Shown here: piece by piece, positions 27,011 to 35,928 of the stretch
Layout of the letters: every line of letters starts with the position of its first letter
How positions within the stretch are numbered: the first letter of the stretch is position 1
From: Streptomyces agglomeratus
Lineage (GTDB): Bacteria; Actinomycetota; Actinomycetes; Streptomycetales; Streptomycetaceae
Reading direction: 5' to 3'
NCBI RefSeq assembly: GCF_001746415.1
Contig: NZ_MEHJ01000001.1
Span: 1,116,001-1,180,000, forward strand
DNA: 64,000 nucleotides
Notes under the pieces: model-generated
Databases searched by the model: none
What the model saw: only the letters and a program-made list of their open reading frames with translations
Told to the model about the DNA's origin: nothing
Translations under genes and position numbers: made by a program

Positions 27011-30000
27011 ATGCCACGACCACGTCGCCCGTTCAGAGCGGGAACGGCGGTGCTGGCCACAGCCGCCGTACTATGCGGTCTGCTCGCCGGCGGCCTCCCG
27101 TCCGCCGCCGCGGACGAACCGGCCCCACGCCTCATCGACCGCTTCGAAGGCGAGGTCCCCTTCGCCAACCCGCCGGCCGAAGGGATCTTCACCTGGGGCA
27201 GCGACGCCGACGACCAGCCGAAGCTGGAGATCAAGGAACGGGCCGACGCCCCGGAGGGCGCCAAGGTGCTCCAGGGCACGTACGACATCAGCGGCTGGGG
27301 CGGCGTCAGCCACGACTTCGCCTTCGACGAGCCGGCCCAGGACTGGACCGCCCACAAGGGCATCCGCTTCTGGTGGTACGGCCAGAACACCGCTCCCCTC
27401 CCGCCCGGTTCGGGCAAACGCGTCAACTTCGAGATCAAGGACGGTGGCGCCAACGGCGAGGCGTCCGAGCTGTGGACGACGTCCTTCACCGACGACTGGG
27501 AGGGCTGGCACCTCGTCGAGATCCCGTTCTCCGACTTCGTCTACCGGGCCGACTACCAGCCCGTCGGCGGCATCGACCAGGTCCTCGGACTGAAGGAGAT
27601 GTGGGGGTACGCGCTCACCCTGCCGACCGGCGCGCCCGGTTCCTTCGCGATCGACGGCATCGAGCTGTACGGGAAGGCCGAACCCGCTCTGACCGCCCGG
27701 GTGGTCACCGACGCCGCCGTGTACCCCGTGGCGGAGGGCGGGACCGCGCAGGTGAAGGTTTCCGTCGCGACCACCGGTTCCGGCCCGGTCGACGAGCCGG
27801 TCACCGTCGCGTACAGCACCGAGGGCGGCAGCGCGACCTCCGGTGACGACTACCGGCCGGTCTCCGGAAGCGTCACCTTCCCGGCGGGCACGGCGTCCGG
27901 CGAGAGCCGTACGATCGCGGTCGGCACCAGGAAGGACGGCGCGGCCGAGTCGGCCGAGACCGTTCCGCTCAAGTTGACCGTCAGCGGCGCCAAGGCACCC
28001 GCCGAGACGCCGCATGTCGTCGTCGACGCCCACGGGCTGCCGTACCTGGACAGGAAACTCCCGGTCAAGAAGCGCGTCGCGGACCTGCTTTCGCGGATGT
28101 CCCTCGCGGAGAAGGCCGGCCAGATGACACAGGCCGAGCGCAACGCCCTCAAGACACCTGGCGACATCGCCTCGTACGACCTCGGCTCGCTGCTCTCCGG
28201 CGGCGGCTCCGTGCCGACGCCGAACACGGCCGGAGCGTGGGCGAAGATGGTCGACTCCTACCAGTTGCGCGCCCGGGCGACGCGCTTTCAGATCCCGCTC
28301 ATCTACGGCGTCGACGCCGTGCACGGCCACAACAACGTCATCGGCTCGACGATCATGCCGCACAACATCGGCATCGGCGCCGGACGTGACCCGAAGCTCG
28401 CCGAGAAGACCGGTGCGGTGACGGCCAGGGAAGTACGCGCGACCGGCATTCCGTGGGACTTCGCGCCGTGCCTGTGCGTCACCCGGGACGAGCGCTGGGG
28501 CCGCTCCTACGAGGCGTTCGGCGAGGACCCGGCTCTGGTCACGGCGATGGAGACCGTGATCACCGGTATGCAGGGCGCCCGCAACGGCAAGGACCTTGAC
28601 CGCAACGACAAGGTGCTCACCAGCGCCAAGCACTTCGTCGGCGACGGCGGCACCGAGTTCGGCTCGTCGGCCACGGGGTCGTACACGATCGACCAGGGCG
28701 TCACCAAGGTCACCCGCCGGGAACTGGAGGCGGTGCACCTCGCACCGTTCGCCGAGGCCGTCGAGCGGGGCGCCGGCACGGTCATGCCGTCGTACTCCTC
28801 ACTGGACATCCTGGGCGACGGCCAGGGACCGGTGAAGATGCACGCCCACGCCGAGATGATCAACGGGGTCCTCAAGGGCCGCATGGGCTTCGACGGCTTC
28901 GTGATCAGCGACTGGCAGGCGATCGACCAGATCCCCGGTGACTACGCGAGCGATGTGCGCACATCCGTCAAGGCCGGGCTCGACATGATCATGGTGGCGA
29001 CCGACTACCGGGGCTTCACGCGGACGCTCCAGGAGGAGGTGACGGCGGGGCGCGTCGACAGGGCGCGTGTGGACGACGCGGTGTCCCGGATCCTGACGCA
29101 GAAGTTCAAGCTGGGCCTCTTCGAGCAGCCCTACGCGGACACGACGAACCTCGGCCGGGTCGGCTCCGCCGAGCACCGCGCGGTGGCCCGCGAGGCCGTC
29201 GCCAAGTCCCAGGTGCTGCTGAAGAACGACGGCGCGGTACTGCCGCTCAAGAAGTCGCAGAAGGTGTACGTCGCCGGCTCCAACGCCGACGACATCGGCA
29301 ACCAGGCCGGCGGCTGGACCATCAGCTGGCAGGGCTCCTCCGGCGCGATCACGACGGGCACGACGATCCTCCAGGGCATGCGGAAGGCCGCCCCGGACGC
29401 CGGGATCACCTACTCCAAGGACGCTTCGGCCGCCACCGACGGTTACGACGTAGGCGTGGTCGTCGTGGGCGAGACACCGTACGCCGAGGGATTCGGTGAC
29501 GTCGGCAACGGCAACGACCTGGAGCTCACCGATGCCGACAAGGCCGCCGTCGACAAGGTCTGCGCGGCGATGAAGTGCGCGGTACTGGTCGTCTCCGGCC
29601 GTCCTCAGCTCATCGGGGACCGGCTGGACGGCATCGACGCGCTCGTCGCCTCCTGGCTGCCGGGGACCGAGGGTGACGGCGTCGCCGATGTCCTGTACGG
29701 CAAGCGCCGCTTCACCGGCCGGCTTCCGGTGACCTGGCCCAAGTCGCAGGCGCAGCTGCCCATCAACGTGGGCGACGCCGCCTACGACCCCCCGTTCCCC
29801 TACGGCTGGGGCCTGACCACCCTGGTCAAGCCCCCGGCCGGGAACGGAGAGGCCGCTCTGAAGGCCATCGGCAGCGCGGCCAGGACACTCCAGGCAGCTG
29901 GCCTCGGCGGCTCCGCACAGGGCAGCGAACTGGTCGCCGTGGCACGGCTGATCGTGCAGGCGAAAATGGCCGGCACCATCAGCGAGGCGTCGGCGAAGCC

Positions 30001-30085
30001 GTTCGCCGAGGCGGATCATCTGCTGCTCAGCGGTGACCTGCGGGGAGCGGTGGCCAAGCTGACCGCCGCTTACCGGGCCGCCTGA
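27011..30085 (+). CDS. secreted multidomain GH3 exo-beta-glucanase (CBM, Calx-beta, GH3)
   Basis: A 1024-residue exported enzyme; ATG at 27011 with AAGGAG five bases upstream. A Sec signal covers residues 1-36. About 40-225 is a galactose-binding-like carbohydrate module (RFEGEVPFANPPAEGIFTWG), 240-320 a Calx-beta domain (AYSTEGGSATSGDDYRP), and 345 onward GH3 with nucleophile Asp634 in VISDWQAID and a C-terminal alpha/beta sandwich (GETPYAEGFGDVGNG, FTGRLPVTWPKS, YGWGL). About 85 extra residues follow, with a helical FIVAR-like end. It would release glucose from beta-glucan ends, finishing the work of the GH16 and GH30 endo-enzymes. Confidence 0.92.
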   Translation: MPRPRRPFRAGTAVLATAAVLCGLLAGGLPSAAADEPAPRLIDRFEGEVPFANPPAEGIFTWGSDADDQPKLEIKERADAPEGAKVLQGTYDISGWGGVSHDFAFDEPAQDWTAHKGIRFWWYGQNTAPLPPGSGKRVNFEIKDGGANGEASELWTTSFTDDWEGWHLVEIPFSDFVYRADYQPVGGIDQVLGLKEMWGYALTLPTGAPGSFAIDGIELYGKAEPALTARVVTDAAVYPVAEGGTAQVKVSVATTGSGPVDEPVTVAYSTEGGSATSGDDYRPVSGSVTFPAGTASGESRTIAVGTRKDGAAESAETVPLKLTVSGAKAPAETPHVVVDAHGLPYLDRKLPVKKRVADLLSRMSLAEKAGQMTQAERNALKTPGDIASYDLGSLLSGGGSVPTPNTAGAWAKMVDSYQLRARATRFQIPLIYGVDAVHGHNNVIGSTIMPHNIGIGAGRDPKLAEKTGAVTAREVRATGIPWDFAPCLCVTRDERWGRSYEAFGEDPALVTAMETVITGMQGARNGKDLDRNDKVLTSAKHFVGDGGTEFGSSATGSYTIDQGVTKVTRRELEAVHLAPFAEAVERGAGTVMPSYSSLDILGDGQGPVKMHAHAEMINGVLKGRMGFDGFVISDWQAIDQIPGDYASDVRTSVKAGLDMIMVATDYRGFTRTLQEEVTAGRVDRARVDDAVSRILTQKFKLGLFEQPYADTTNLGRVGSAEHRAVAREAVAKSQVLLKNDGAVLPLKKSQKVYVAGSNADDIGNQAGGWTISWQGSSGAITTGTTILQGMRKAAPDAGITYSKDASAATDGYDVGVVVVGETPYAEGFGDVGNGNDLELTDADKAAVDKVCAAMKCAVLVVSGRPQLIGDRLDGIDALVASWLPGTEGDGVADVLYGKRRFTGRLPVTWPKSQAQLPINVGDAAYDPPFPYGWGLTTLVKPPAGNGEAALKAIGSAARTLQAAGLGGSAQGSELVAVARLIVQAKMAGTISEASAKPFAEADHLLLSGDLRGAVAKLTAAYRAA

Positions 30086-30126
30086 GCACGACCGGGGCAC
30101 ACGCCTGAGCACGACCGGGGCACACA
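30081..30126. repeat. 23-base direct duplication at the GH3 stop codon
   Basis: A 22-base segment starting CCTGAGCACGACCGGGGC occurs twice with a 23-base period. The first copy contains the GH3 stop codon, so the duplication does not alter the protein. Confidence 0.9.
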
Positions 30127-30127
30127 C

Positions 30128-30156
30128 ACGGGGCGCGGGCACTGCCCGCGCCCCGT
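30128..30156. terminator. bidirectional hairpin terminator
   Basis: A 13-base perfect stem (ACGGGGCGCGGGC at 30128-30140 with its complement at 30144-30156) and a three-base loop separates the convergent GH3 and GAF-ANTAR genes. Confidence 0.85.
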
Positions 30157-30159
30157 TGG

Positions 30160-30894
30160 TCAGGGGCGGGGCCGCAGGCCCGGTTCCCGGGGCGGCCGGC
30201 CCGCGATGCCGGACAGCAGATCGGCGCACAGATCACGCAGTTTCACATTGCGATGCTGCGAGGCGGTCCGCAGGATGGCGAAGGCTTCGTCGGCGGAGCA
30301 CTTGCGCTGCCCCATGATCACGCCGATGGCCTGATCGATGACTGTGCGCGACTTCAGCGCGTTGTGCAGGTCTTCGGCGAACTCCTGCGCGTCGGAGATC
30401 CGCTGCGCCAGCGCGATCGCCCCTGCGGCGCGGGCCGCCCTTCCCCGCAGGAAGACGAGATCGGCGGTCGCGAAGCCGTCCGGCTTCGGCGAGTACAGAT
30501 TCAGTGCTCCCGCGGTATGAGCGGAATCGGTGGGAACCGCGATCGGCAGCGACAAGGAGGAGCGCGTCCCGGACGCGGCCGCGTAGGGCGGGTAGTCCCC
30601 CCACCTCGGCTCGCTGAGCATGTCCGTGACGACGATTTCCTCGCTGCGGCGCAATGACTGCAAACACGGTCCGTCGTCCTGGCCGTACTGCCTCTCGTCG
30701 AGCGGCAGCGCACTGCCACCGGCGCTCGCCACGGTCAGGGGACGACCGTGCCGCTCCAGAGTGATGCCGCATCCCTCTGCCTCGGGCGTATGCGCCAGCG
30801 CACTGTCCGCCAGGGCGGACAAGAACCCGTCCAGCGAGTTCGTTTCCAGCAGCAGCGCCGTCAGATCCGGTGCCTCGAATGCCCCGTCAGCCAC
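30160..30894 (-). CDS. GAF-ANTAR transcription antiterminator
   Basis: A 244-residue cytoplasmic regulator from a GTG at 30894 (AAGGG upstream). The N-terminal two thirds is a GAF sensor (GCGITLERHGRPLTVASA, DDGPCLQSLRRSEEIVVTDM, SLSLPIAVP, GALNLYS). The last 65 residues form an ANTAR RNA-binding domain (ALKSRTVIDQAIGVIMGQRKCSADEAFAILRTASQHRNVKL). ANTAR proteins bind twin hairpins in nascent RNA to block termination. The signal sensed by GAF is unknown. Its neighbour at 31270, a GAF-PP2C phosphatase, is divergent. Confidence 0.92.
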   Translation of the reverse strand: MADGAFEAPDLTALLLETNSLDGFLSALADSALAHTPEAEGCGITLERHGRPLTVASAGGSALPLDERQYGQDDGPCLQSLRRSEEIVVTDMLSEPRWGDYPPYAAASGTRSSLSLPIAVPTDSAHTAGALNLYSPKPDGFATADLVFLRGRAARAAGAIALAQRISDAQEFAEDLHNALKSRTVIDQAIGVIMGQRKCSADEAFAILRTASQHRNVKLRDLCADLLSGIAGRPPREPGLRPRP

Positions 30895-31269
30895 GGTGGG
30901 TACCCTTCGTTCGGACCGAACGTCCTCAGTCGGCCGTGCACGCCCGCCGGGGGCCCCAGGCTCCGGTCCCGCAGGGGAATTCCTCCAGCGCTCCACCCGC
31001 CCCGGCCCCGTCGGCGAGGCGAAGAAAGGGCAGGCGGCCTCTTTCCACTATGACACTCGCCCCGCTTCGGACAGAGCGGTGACTGCGGGAAACCGGGCAC
31101 GCGGCACTCGTCCGCGCATCGCCCCGTGACGACCGACCGAGTCGTACGCTGGTCGTGACATTCGTTCGGGCTTCTCGTTTTCGTCTGCCGAGCACCGTGC
31201 CCCGCGGCCCTTCGCATCGTGAGGCCGACGGGCGGACGCGGGCCGTCAGTGTCCGACAGGTCGACCGGT

Positions 31270-32532
31270 ATGGCTTCGCTCATGGACAGCGCCCGTATGC
31301 TCCACGCGTTGTTGCGGGCCAGCCATCTGTCCGCGTTCGAGGAGCTGCCTGACCTCGTGGAGCGACACGCCGGCGAGGCGGGACTCCTGCGTGCGCGCAT
31401 CTACGTGGCCGACATCCAGGAAGTGGTACTGCGCGAAGCCACGGGGCGGGGCCTGGACGCCGGAGCCGGCGGGCAGGAACTGCGGATAGACGCCACGCTG
31501 CCGGGCCGGGCCTTCCGCGACGGGCAGTCCCACCCGATGCCTGCCGACGGCCGAGTGCAGCATTGGCTGCCGGTGCTGGACGGCACGGAACGCCTGGGTG
31601 TCCTGCGGGTCGAGACCGAGGGCGAGCCGGACGAGCCCACGCGGGTGGCCATGGAGGATCTCGCGTCGCTGGTGGGTCTGCTGCTGGTCTCCAAACGCCA
31701 CCATAGCGACTCGTACGCCCGCCTGACCCGGGGCAGCCCGATGTCGGTTTCCGCGGAGATGCAGTGGACGCTGATGCCGCCGCGCACGTTCGCGAACAGG
31801 CGGGTGACGATCGCCGCGGCCATGGAGCCCGCCTACGCCACCGCCGGCGACGCCTTCGACTACGCCCTGGCCGGCGACACGGCCCACCTGGCGGTCTTCG
31901 ACGCCATGGGCCACGACACCTCCGCCGGGCTGACCGCCAATCTCGCCATGGCCACCTGCCGCAACCAGCGGCGCCAGGGCAAGAGCCTCACCGAAGCCCG
32001 CGATGCCATCGAATCCACCTTGATCGAACAGTTCACCCAGTCCCGCTACGCGACCGCCGTGCTGGCCGACCTGGACCTGGAGTCGGGTGTGGCGACCTGG
32101 ATCAACTGCGGTCACCACTCCCCGGTCCTGATCCGCGGCCGACGATGGACCACCCACCTGGGCTGCACCCCGAGCCACCCGGTCGGCACCGACCTGGGAC
32201 TTCCCGCGAACCTGTGCCGCGAGCAGCTGGAACCCGGCGACCAGCTGCTGCTCTACACCGACGGCATCATCGAAGCCCGCGACGCCGAAGGACGCGAGTT
32301 CGGCCGCGACCGCTTCGTCGACTTCGTCATCCGCCACCAGGCCGACGGCCTGGCCACCCCCGAAACACTGCGCCGGCTCGTCCGCGCCGTACTCGAGCAT
32401 CACCACGGACACCTCAACGACGACGCCACCGTCCTGCTCTGCGAATGGCACGGCGGCTCGCAGACGGCCGCCCCCGTCCAGGGAGAGGGCGTGGCCGGGC
32501 GGAGTCCGGTGAGCGCCGCCGAGCCGGACTGA
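31270..32532 (+). CDS. PP2C/SpoIIE-type serine phosphatase with N-terminal GAF-like domain
   Basis: A 420-residue regulator of the RsbU type. Residues 10-150 look GAF-like (VERHAGEAGLLRARIYVADIQ, HWLPVLDGTERLGVLRVET). The SpoIIE domain starts near MQWTLMPPRTF and has AMEPAYATAGDAFDYAL, AVFDAMGHDTSAGLTA and LLYTDGIIEARDAEG, keeping the Asp residues that bind metal. Such enzymes dephosphorylate anti-anti-sigma factors to release sigma-B-like factors. I start at ATG 31270 (MASLMDSARML); the frame upstream lacks conservation. Confidence 0.88.
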   Translation: MASLMDSARMLHALLRASHLSAFEELPDLVERHAGEAGLLRARIYVADIQEVVLREATGRGLDAGAGGQELRIDATLPGRAFRDGQSHPMPADGRVQHWLPVLDGTERLGVLRVETEGEPDEPTRVAMEDLASLVGLLLVSKRHHSDSYARLTRGSPMSVSAEMQWTLMPPRTFANRRVTIAAAMEPAYATAGDAFDYALAGDTAHLAVFDAMGHDTSAGLTANLAMATCRNQRRQGKSLTEARDAIESTLIEQFTQSRYATAVLADLDLESGVATWINCGHHSPVLIRGRRWTTHLGCTPSHPVGTDLGLPANLCREQLEPGDQLLLYTDGIIEARDAEGREFGRDRFVDFVIRHQADGLATPETLRRLVRAVLEHHHGHLNDDATVLLCEWHGGSQTAAPVQGEGVAGRSPVSAAEPD

Positions 32533-32559
32533 CCGGCGGCCCGGCGACCGGCCGGATTC

Positions 32560-33408
32560 TCAGTCGGTCTCGGCGAGGCCGACGAGCTGCATCGCGTTGT
32601 GCCGCTCTCGTCGTTGGCGGCCTGCGTCCTGCACGGCGATCAGCCGCTGCTCTCCGGCGACGCCTTTGGCGATCTCGCGCGCAGTCACGATCAGCGGATC
32701 TGGCTGGTGGAGCGCCTGGCGGAGGCGATGGAGGCCAGAGCCGGCAGCGTGCCGTTGCTGATCGCCCGGACGACGTGCAGTGAGCCGACCCGCAGAGCCC
32801 CTGAGCAGCTTCCGACGCGTTTGCGGAGCTCGCCGGTCCTGTGGATGCTGGCCGGGCGACGGACCCCGCCGGTCCGGCGGAGTAGATCGTCGCGGCCGCG
32901 AGCGACGCGATCCCGGCGATCACCGTGCCCTTGCGGCCGTTGTCCGGCGCGACCATCGGCCAACTGGCCGACGACACACTCGGAGCAGCCGTAGACGCAC
33001 GTACGGGGCTTGCTCGACGGCGCCGGCGGAAACCCGTTTCTGGCCGTCGAGATGCTCACTGGACTGCGGTCCGCCGATGCCCCGGGTGAGACTGTGCCCC
33101 CGGGGCTCGTGGTGGGCGTGCCCGGCAGACTCAAGTCCCTCCGGCCCGGCACTCTGCGCTTCCTCCGGATGGGAGCGGTGCTGGGCCGCAGGTTCGGCTT
33201 CGCGGACGCCGCCGCGCTGTGCGGCCAACCTTCCGCCGAGTTGATCGCGGCACTCGACGAGGTGGTGCGCACCGGACTCCTGGACGACGACGGCGACCAC
33301 CTGTGCTCCCGGCACGACCTGCTGCGCCAGGCGGTCTACGTCGACATCCCGCCGTCGGCGCGGAAGGCCCTGCACCGCGAGGCCGCCAACCGGCTTGTCT
33401 CCGCGGGC
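32560..33408 (+). pseudogene. LAL-type LuxR regulator remnant (AAA region)
   Basis: Pieces of a large ATP-binding LuxR regulator are spread over several frames: LVERLAEAMEARAGSVPLLIA and LPTRLRSSPVLWMLAGRRT near 32700-32870, ITVPLRPLSG and TIGQLADDTLGAAVDA near 32920-33000, then GNPFLAVEMLTGLRS, LKSLRPGTLRFLRMGAVLGR, and RHDLLRQAVYVDIPPSARK up to HREAANRLVSAG. Both the Walker A N-terminus and the C-terminal LuxR HTH are missing and indels break the frame. It ends abruptly where a reverse-strand fragment begins. Confidence 0.8.
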
Positions 33409-33411
33409 ACC

Positions 33412-33645
33412 CGCAGCACGTCGGCGGCCAGTTCCCCGGCTTCCGGTTCCTCCGCCGGCAGCAGCCGTTCCCGGCCTTCCAGGACGGTGACCGCGCAGCC
33501 TAAGCGGGCGAAGACCTGGGCGAGTTCGACGCCGATGACGCCGCCGCCGAGGACCAGCAGGGACGCGGGCAGCTCCTTGGCCGCCATGGCGTCCCGGTTG
33601 GTCCAGTACGGAGTCGTCCCCAGCCCCGGAACCGAGGCGATCCGT
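33412..33645 (-). pseudogene. FAD/NAD disulfide oxidoreductase fragment (mercuric reductase-like)
   Basis: On the reverse strand a fragment reads IASVPGLGTTPYWTNRDAM, then LLVLGGGVIGVELAQVFARL and VTVLEGRERLLPAEEPEAG. This is the middle (NAD-binding GxGxxG) part of a class I disulfide reductase of the mercuric reductase/lipoamide dehydrogenase group. Both ends are gone: an in-frame stop lies just upstream and the fragment abuts the LAL remnant. It differs from the intact reductase at 52675-54123, so it is not a recent copy of it. Confidence 0.78.
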
Positions 33646-33678
33646 TAAGCAACCGGAGCACACCCCAGGAGGCCGATC

Positions 33679-33871
33679 GTGACCACCGAGTCCCAGCCCT
33701 TGAGCAGCCAGCCGTGGCTGCACCAGAAGAGCGCGGTGATCCAGGAGTTCGGAACCGTCAAACTTCCACCAACTCCACCTGGTCCTGGGCAAGCACGCGG
33801 GAGAACAGCTCGACATCGTCGACACGCTCGCCGAACGGGTGCAGACCCTCGGCGGGGTGGCCGTCGGTGAC
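33679..33871 (+). pseudogene. Dps (DNA-starvation ferritin-like) remnant with internal deletion
   Basis: AGGAGG and GTG at 33679 start VTTESQPLSSQPWLHQKSA and VIQEFGTVK, a typical actinobacterial Dps N-terminus. At 33761 the reading jumps by one frame into FHQLHLVLGKHAGEQ and LDIVDTLAERVQTLGGVAVGD, the helix B ferroxidase region. About 40 codons between the two parts are deleted. The sequence then runs into an unrelated tail, VTAVPFEQQLAALRPD with a stop at 33917. Confidence 0.75.
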
Positions 33872-34265
33872 GGCGGTGCCCTTCGAGCAGCAGCTGGCGG
33901 CACTGCGGCCGGACTAGGCAGGTGCGGGCGACGTGGTTTCCCGCTCGCCTGTGGATTCACCACTCGGCTGTGGAGCCGGACTCGCGGGCGGTGGCCCCCG
34001 CTCCCGACGTGAGAGAGCCCACGTCGGGGACGGACACCCCGAGATCGGCGGCGAGGTGGCAATGCCCGGCCCGCCGCATCCGGCGCATGAACTCCCCCGC
34101 GTTCCGGGCCCACCCGTTGCCCGAGCCGCCTGCGGGCGGGAGCCGTCTTCGGGCGACTACGGGTCCGATGTCGGATATATCACTCTCCAGACCCGTTCGC
34201 TTACCCGGGGTGAATGCGTAGCCTGTCGCTACCTGTGCGCTGTCCAAGCAACTGGAGCTCCTGAA
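33872..34265. other. non-coding gap after the graveyard
   Basis: Apart from a 16-residue coding-like tail ending at 33917, nothing recognisable is seen. Short frames on both strands here lack family character. The promoter of the glycosidase at 34266 should lie in the last 100 bases. Confidence 0.5.
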
Positions 34266-35738
34266 GTGGAAGGCGTCACCCGCGACCCGCTTGTCCCCGG
34301 GCAAGCGTCCTCCGAGGCGCTCACTTCCAGTGAGCGCACCGTGACCACTCCCCGAGTCCCCACGGCCTTCGTCCCCGCTCAGGCCGGTCCCCCCTCCCCC
34401 ACCGCGCCTCCCCTGCCGGGTACCGCCGACCGGGAGATGCTGGGGCAGGCAGCCGCCCAGGTCCTGCTGGACAACTGGACCGGCGCGTCGACCGTTCCCT
34501 CCACCAGCCTCTACCCCCACCAGTGGAGCTGGGACTCCGCCTTCGTCGCTATCGGGCTGCGGCACTTGTCGCCGCAGCGTGCCCGACGCGAACTGGAGAC
34601 GCTCCTCGGTGCACAGTGGGCCGACGGGCGCATCCCCCACATCGTCTTCAATCCCGCGGTGTCACACGGCGCATACTTTCCGAGCCCCGACTTCTGGCGG
34701 TCCTCCACCGTCGGCAGGGCCGCGGGCGCACCTGCCGCCCTGGAGACTTCAGGCATCGTGCAGCCACCCGTTCACGCCCTGGCTGCCCTTATGGTCCACC
34801 GCAGCGATCCCGGCACCTCACGCCGCGAACGGTTCCTGGAGCGGGTACGCCCGGGACTTGTCGCATGGCACGAATACCTGACCGGCCGCCGCGACTTCGG
34901 CGGCCACGGGCTCGCGGCCGTACTCCACCCGTGGGAGACGGGCATGGACAACAGCCCTTGCTGGGACGAGCCGCTCAGCAGGGTCGAGCCCGCTCCCGCC
35001 GGCTCCTTCCGCCGCGCCGATCTGAGTTTCGGCGATGCCTCGGACCGGCCCACCGACCTCGACTACGGCCGCTATGTCAGCCTGGCCACGCAGTACAGGG
35101 ACCACGGCTACCGCGACACGGGCACTGAGCACTCGTTCGTGGTCGAGGACCCCGGCTTCAACGCCCTGCTCATCATGTCCGAGTACGCCCTGGCCGACAT
35201 CGCCGAGGAGCTGGGCCAGGACGCGGAGCCCCACCGTTCGCGGGCGCGCCGGCTGACCACGGCGCTGATGCGGCGGCTGTGGGACGAGGACGCCGGGCTG
35301 TTCCTCTGCCGGGACGTACGCACGGGGACCGCACTTCCCGACAAGAGCGTCACGGGCCTGTTGCCGCTCATGCTTCCCGAACTGCCGGAGCGTACGGCCC
35401 GCGCCCTCGTGCGGACCATGACGGGTCCGCATTTCGGGCTGGGTGCGACGACTCGGCTGGTGCCCAGCTACGACTTGCGCGGTCGGGCCTTCGACGCCTC
35501 CCGTTACTGGCGCGGGCCGGCCTGGTTCAACATCAACTGGCTCCTGGAGCGTGGCCTGCGGCAGCACGGCATGTCCGATCAGGCCGACGCCGTGCGGCAG
35601 GCCGTCCTTGACGCGGCCGGTGCATCGGATTTCGCCGAATACGTCGATCCCCGGACCGGAAAGGCGTGCGGCACAACGAACTTCAGCTGGACCGCCGCTG
35701 TCGTCCTGGACCTCCTCTCCCCGGCCCACCGGACCTGA
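34266..35738 (+). CDS. MGH1/GH63-like glycoside hydrolase
   Basis: About 490 residues. I use the GTG at 34266 with GGAG eight bases upstream; a GTG at 34341 is also possible because the first 50 residues are low-complexity. The (alpha/alpha)6 barrel begins at YPHQWSWDSAFVAIGLRHLSP, the signature of mannosylglycerate-hydrolase-like and GH63-like enzymes, and goes on with IPHIVFNPAVSHGAYFPSPD, HPWETGMDNSPCWDE (candidate catalytic acid) and RYWRGPAWFNINWLLERGL. The substrate may be mannosylglycerate, glucosylglycerate or an alpha-glucoside. The 3' end is overlapped by the frameshifted extension of the convergent pirin gene. Confidence 0.85.
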   Translation: MEGVTRDPLVPGQASSEALTSSERTVTTPRVPTAFVPAQAGPPSPTAPPLPGTADREMLGQAAAQVLLDNWTGASTVPSTSLYPHQWSWDSAFVAIGLRHLSPQRARRELETLLGAQWADGRIPHIVFNPAVSHGAYFPSPDFWRSSTVGRAAGAPAALETSGIVQPPVHALAALMVHRSDPGTSRRERFLERVRPGLVAWHEYLTGRRDFGGHGLAAVLHPWETGMDNSPCWDEPLSRVEPAPAGSFRRADLSFGDASDRPTDLDYGRYVSLATQYRDHGYRDTGTEHSFVVEDPGFNALLIMSEYALADIAEELGQDAEPHRSRARRLTTALMRRLWDEDAGLFLCRDVRTGTALPDKSVTGLLPLMLPELPERTARALVRTMTGPHFGLGATTRLVPSYDLRGRAFDASRYWRGPAWFNINWLLERGLRQHGMSDQADAVRQAVLDAAGASDFAEYVDPRTGKACGTTNFSWTAAVVLDLLSPAHRT

Positions 35739-35928
35739 CCGCAGGGCGCGCGGCGGCGGGGCGGAGTGGCGAGGAGCAGCGTGCCGGCGATCGCGCCGCC
35801 GGGAGGCGCGCACATGACCGGACGGTGGCCGCCGATCCGGCCGCCGACGCCTGATCCGCGTACGACGGGCCGGTGACGGCCTCCGCCGAGCGTGTGCATG
35901 CCTCTCTGCCGTCGCGCGTCAGCGCGGG

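Noticed and set aside
33922..34221. 99-codon forward frame between the graveyard and the glycosidase
   Set aside because: Composition is Pro/Arg/Ala rich without family match or ribosome site, and it overlaps the promoter region of the glycosidase.
35579..35928. C-terminal 105-residue extension of the pirin frame
   Set aside because: The expected pirin end is found in the neighbouring frame, and the extension is antisense to the glycosidase gene; it is a frameshift by-product.
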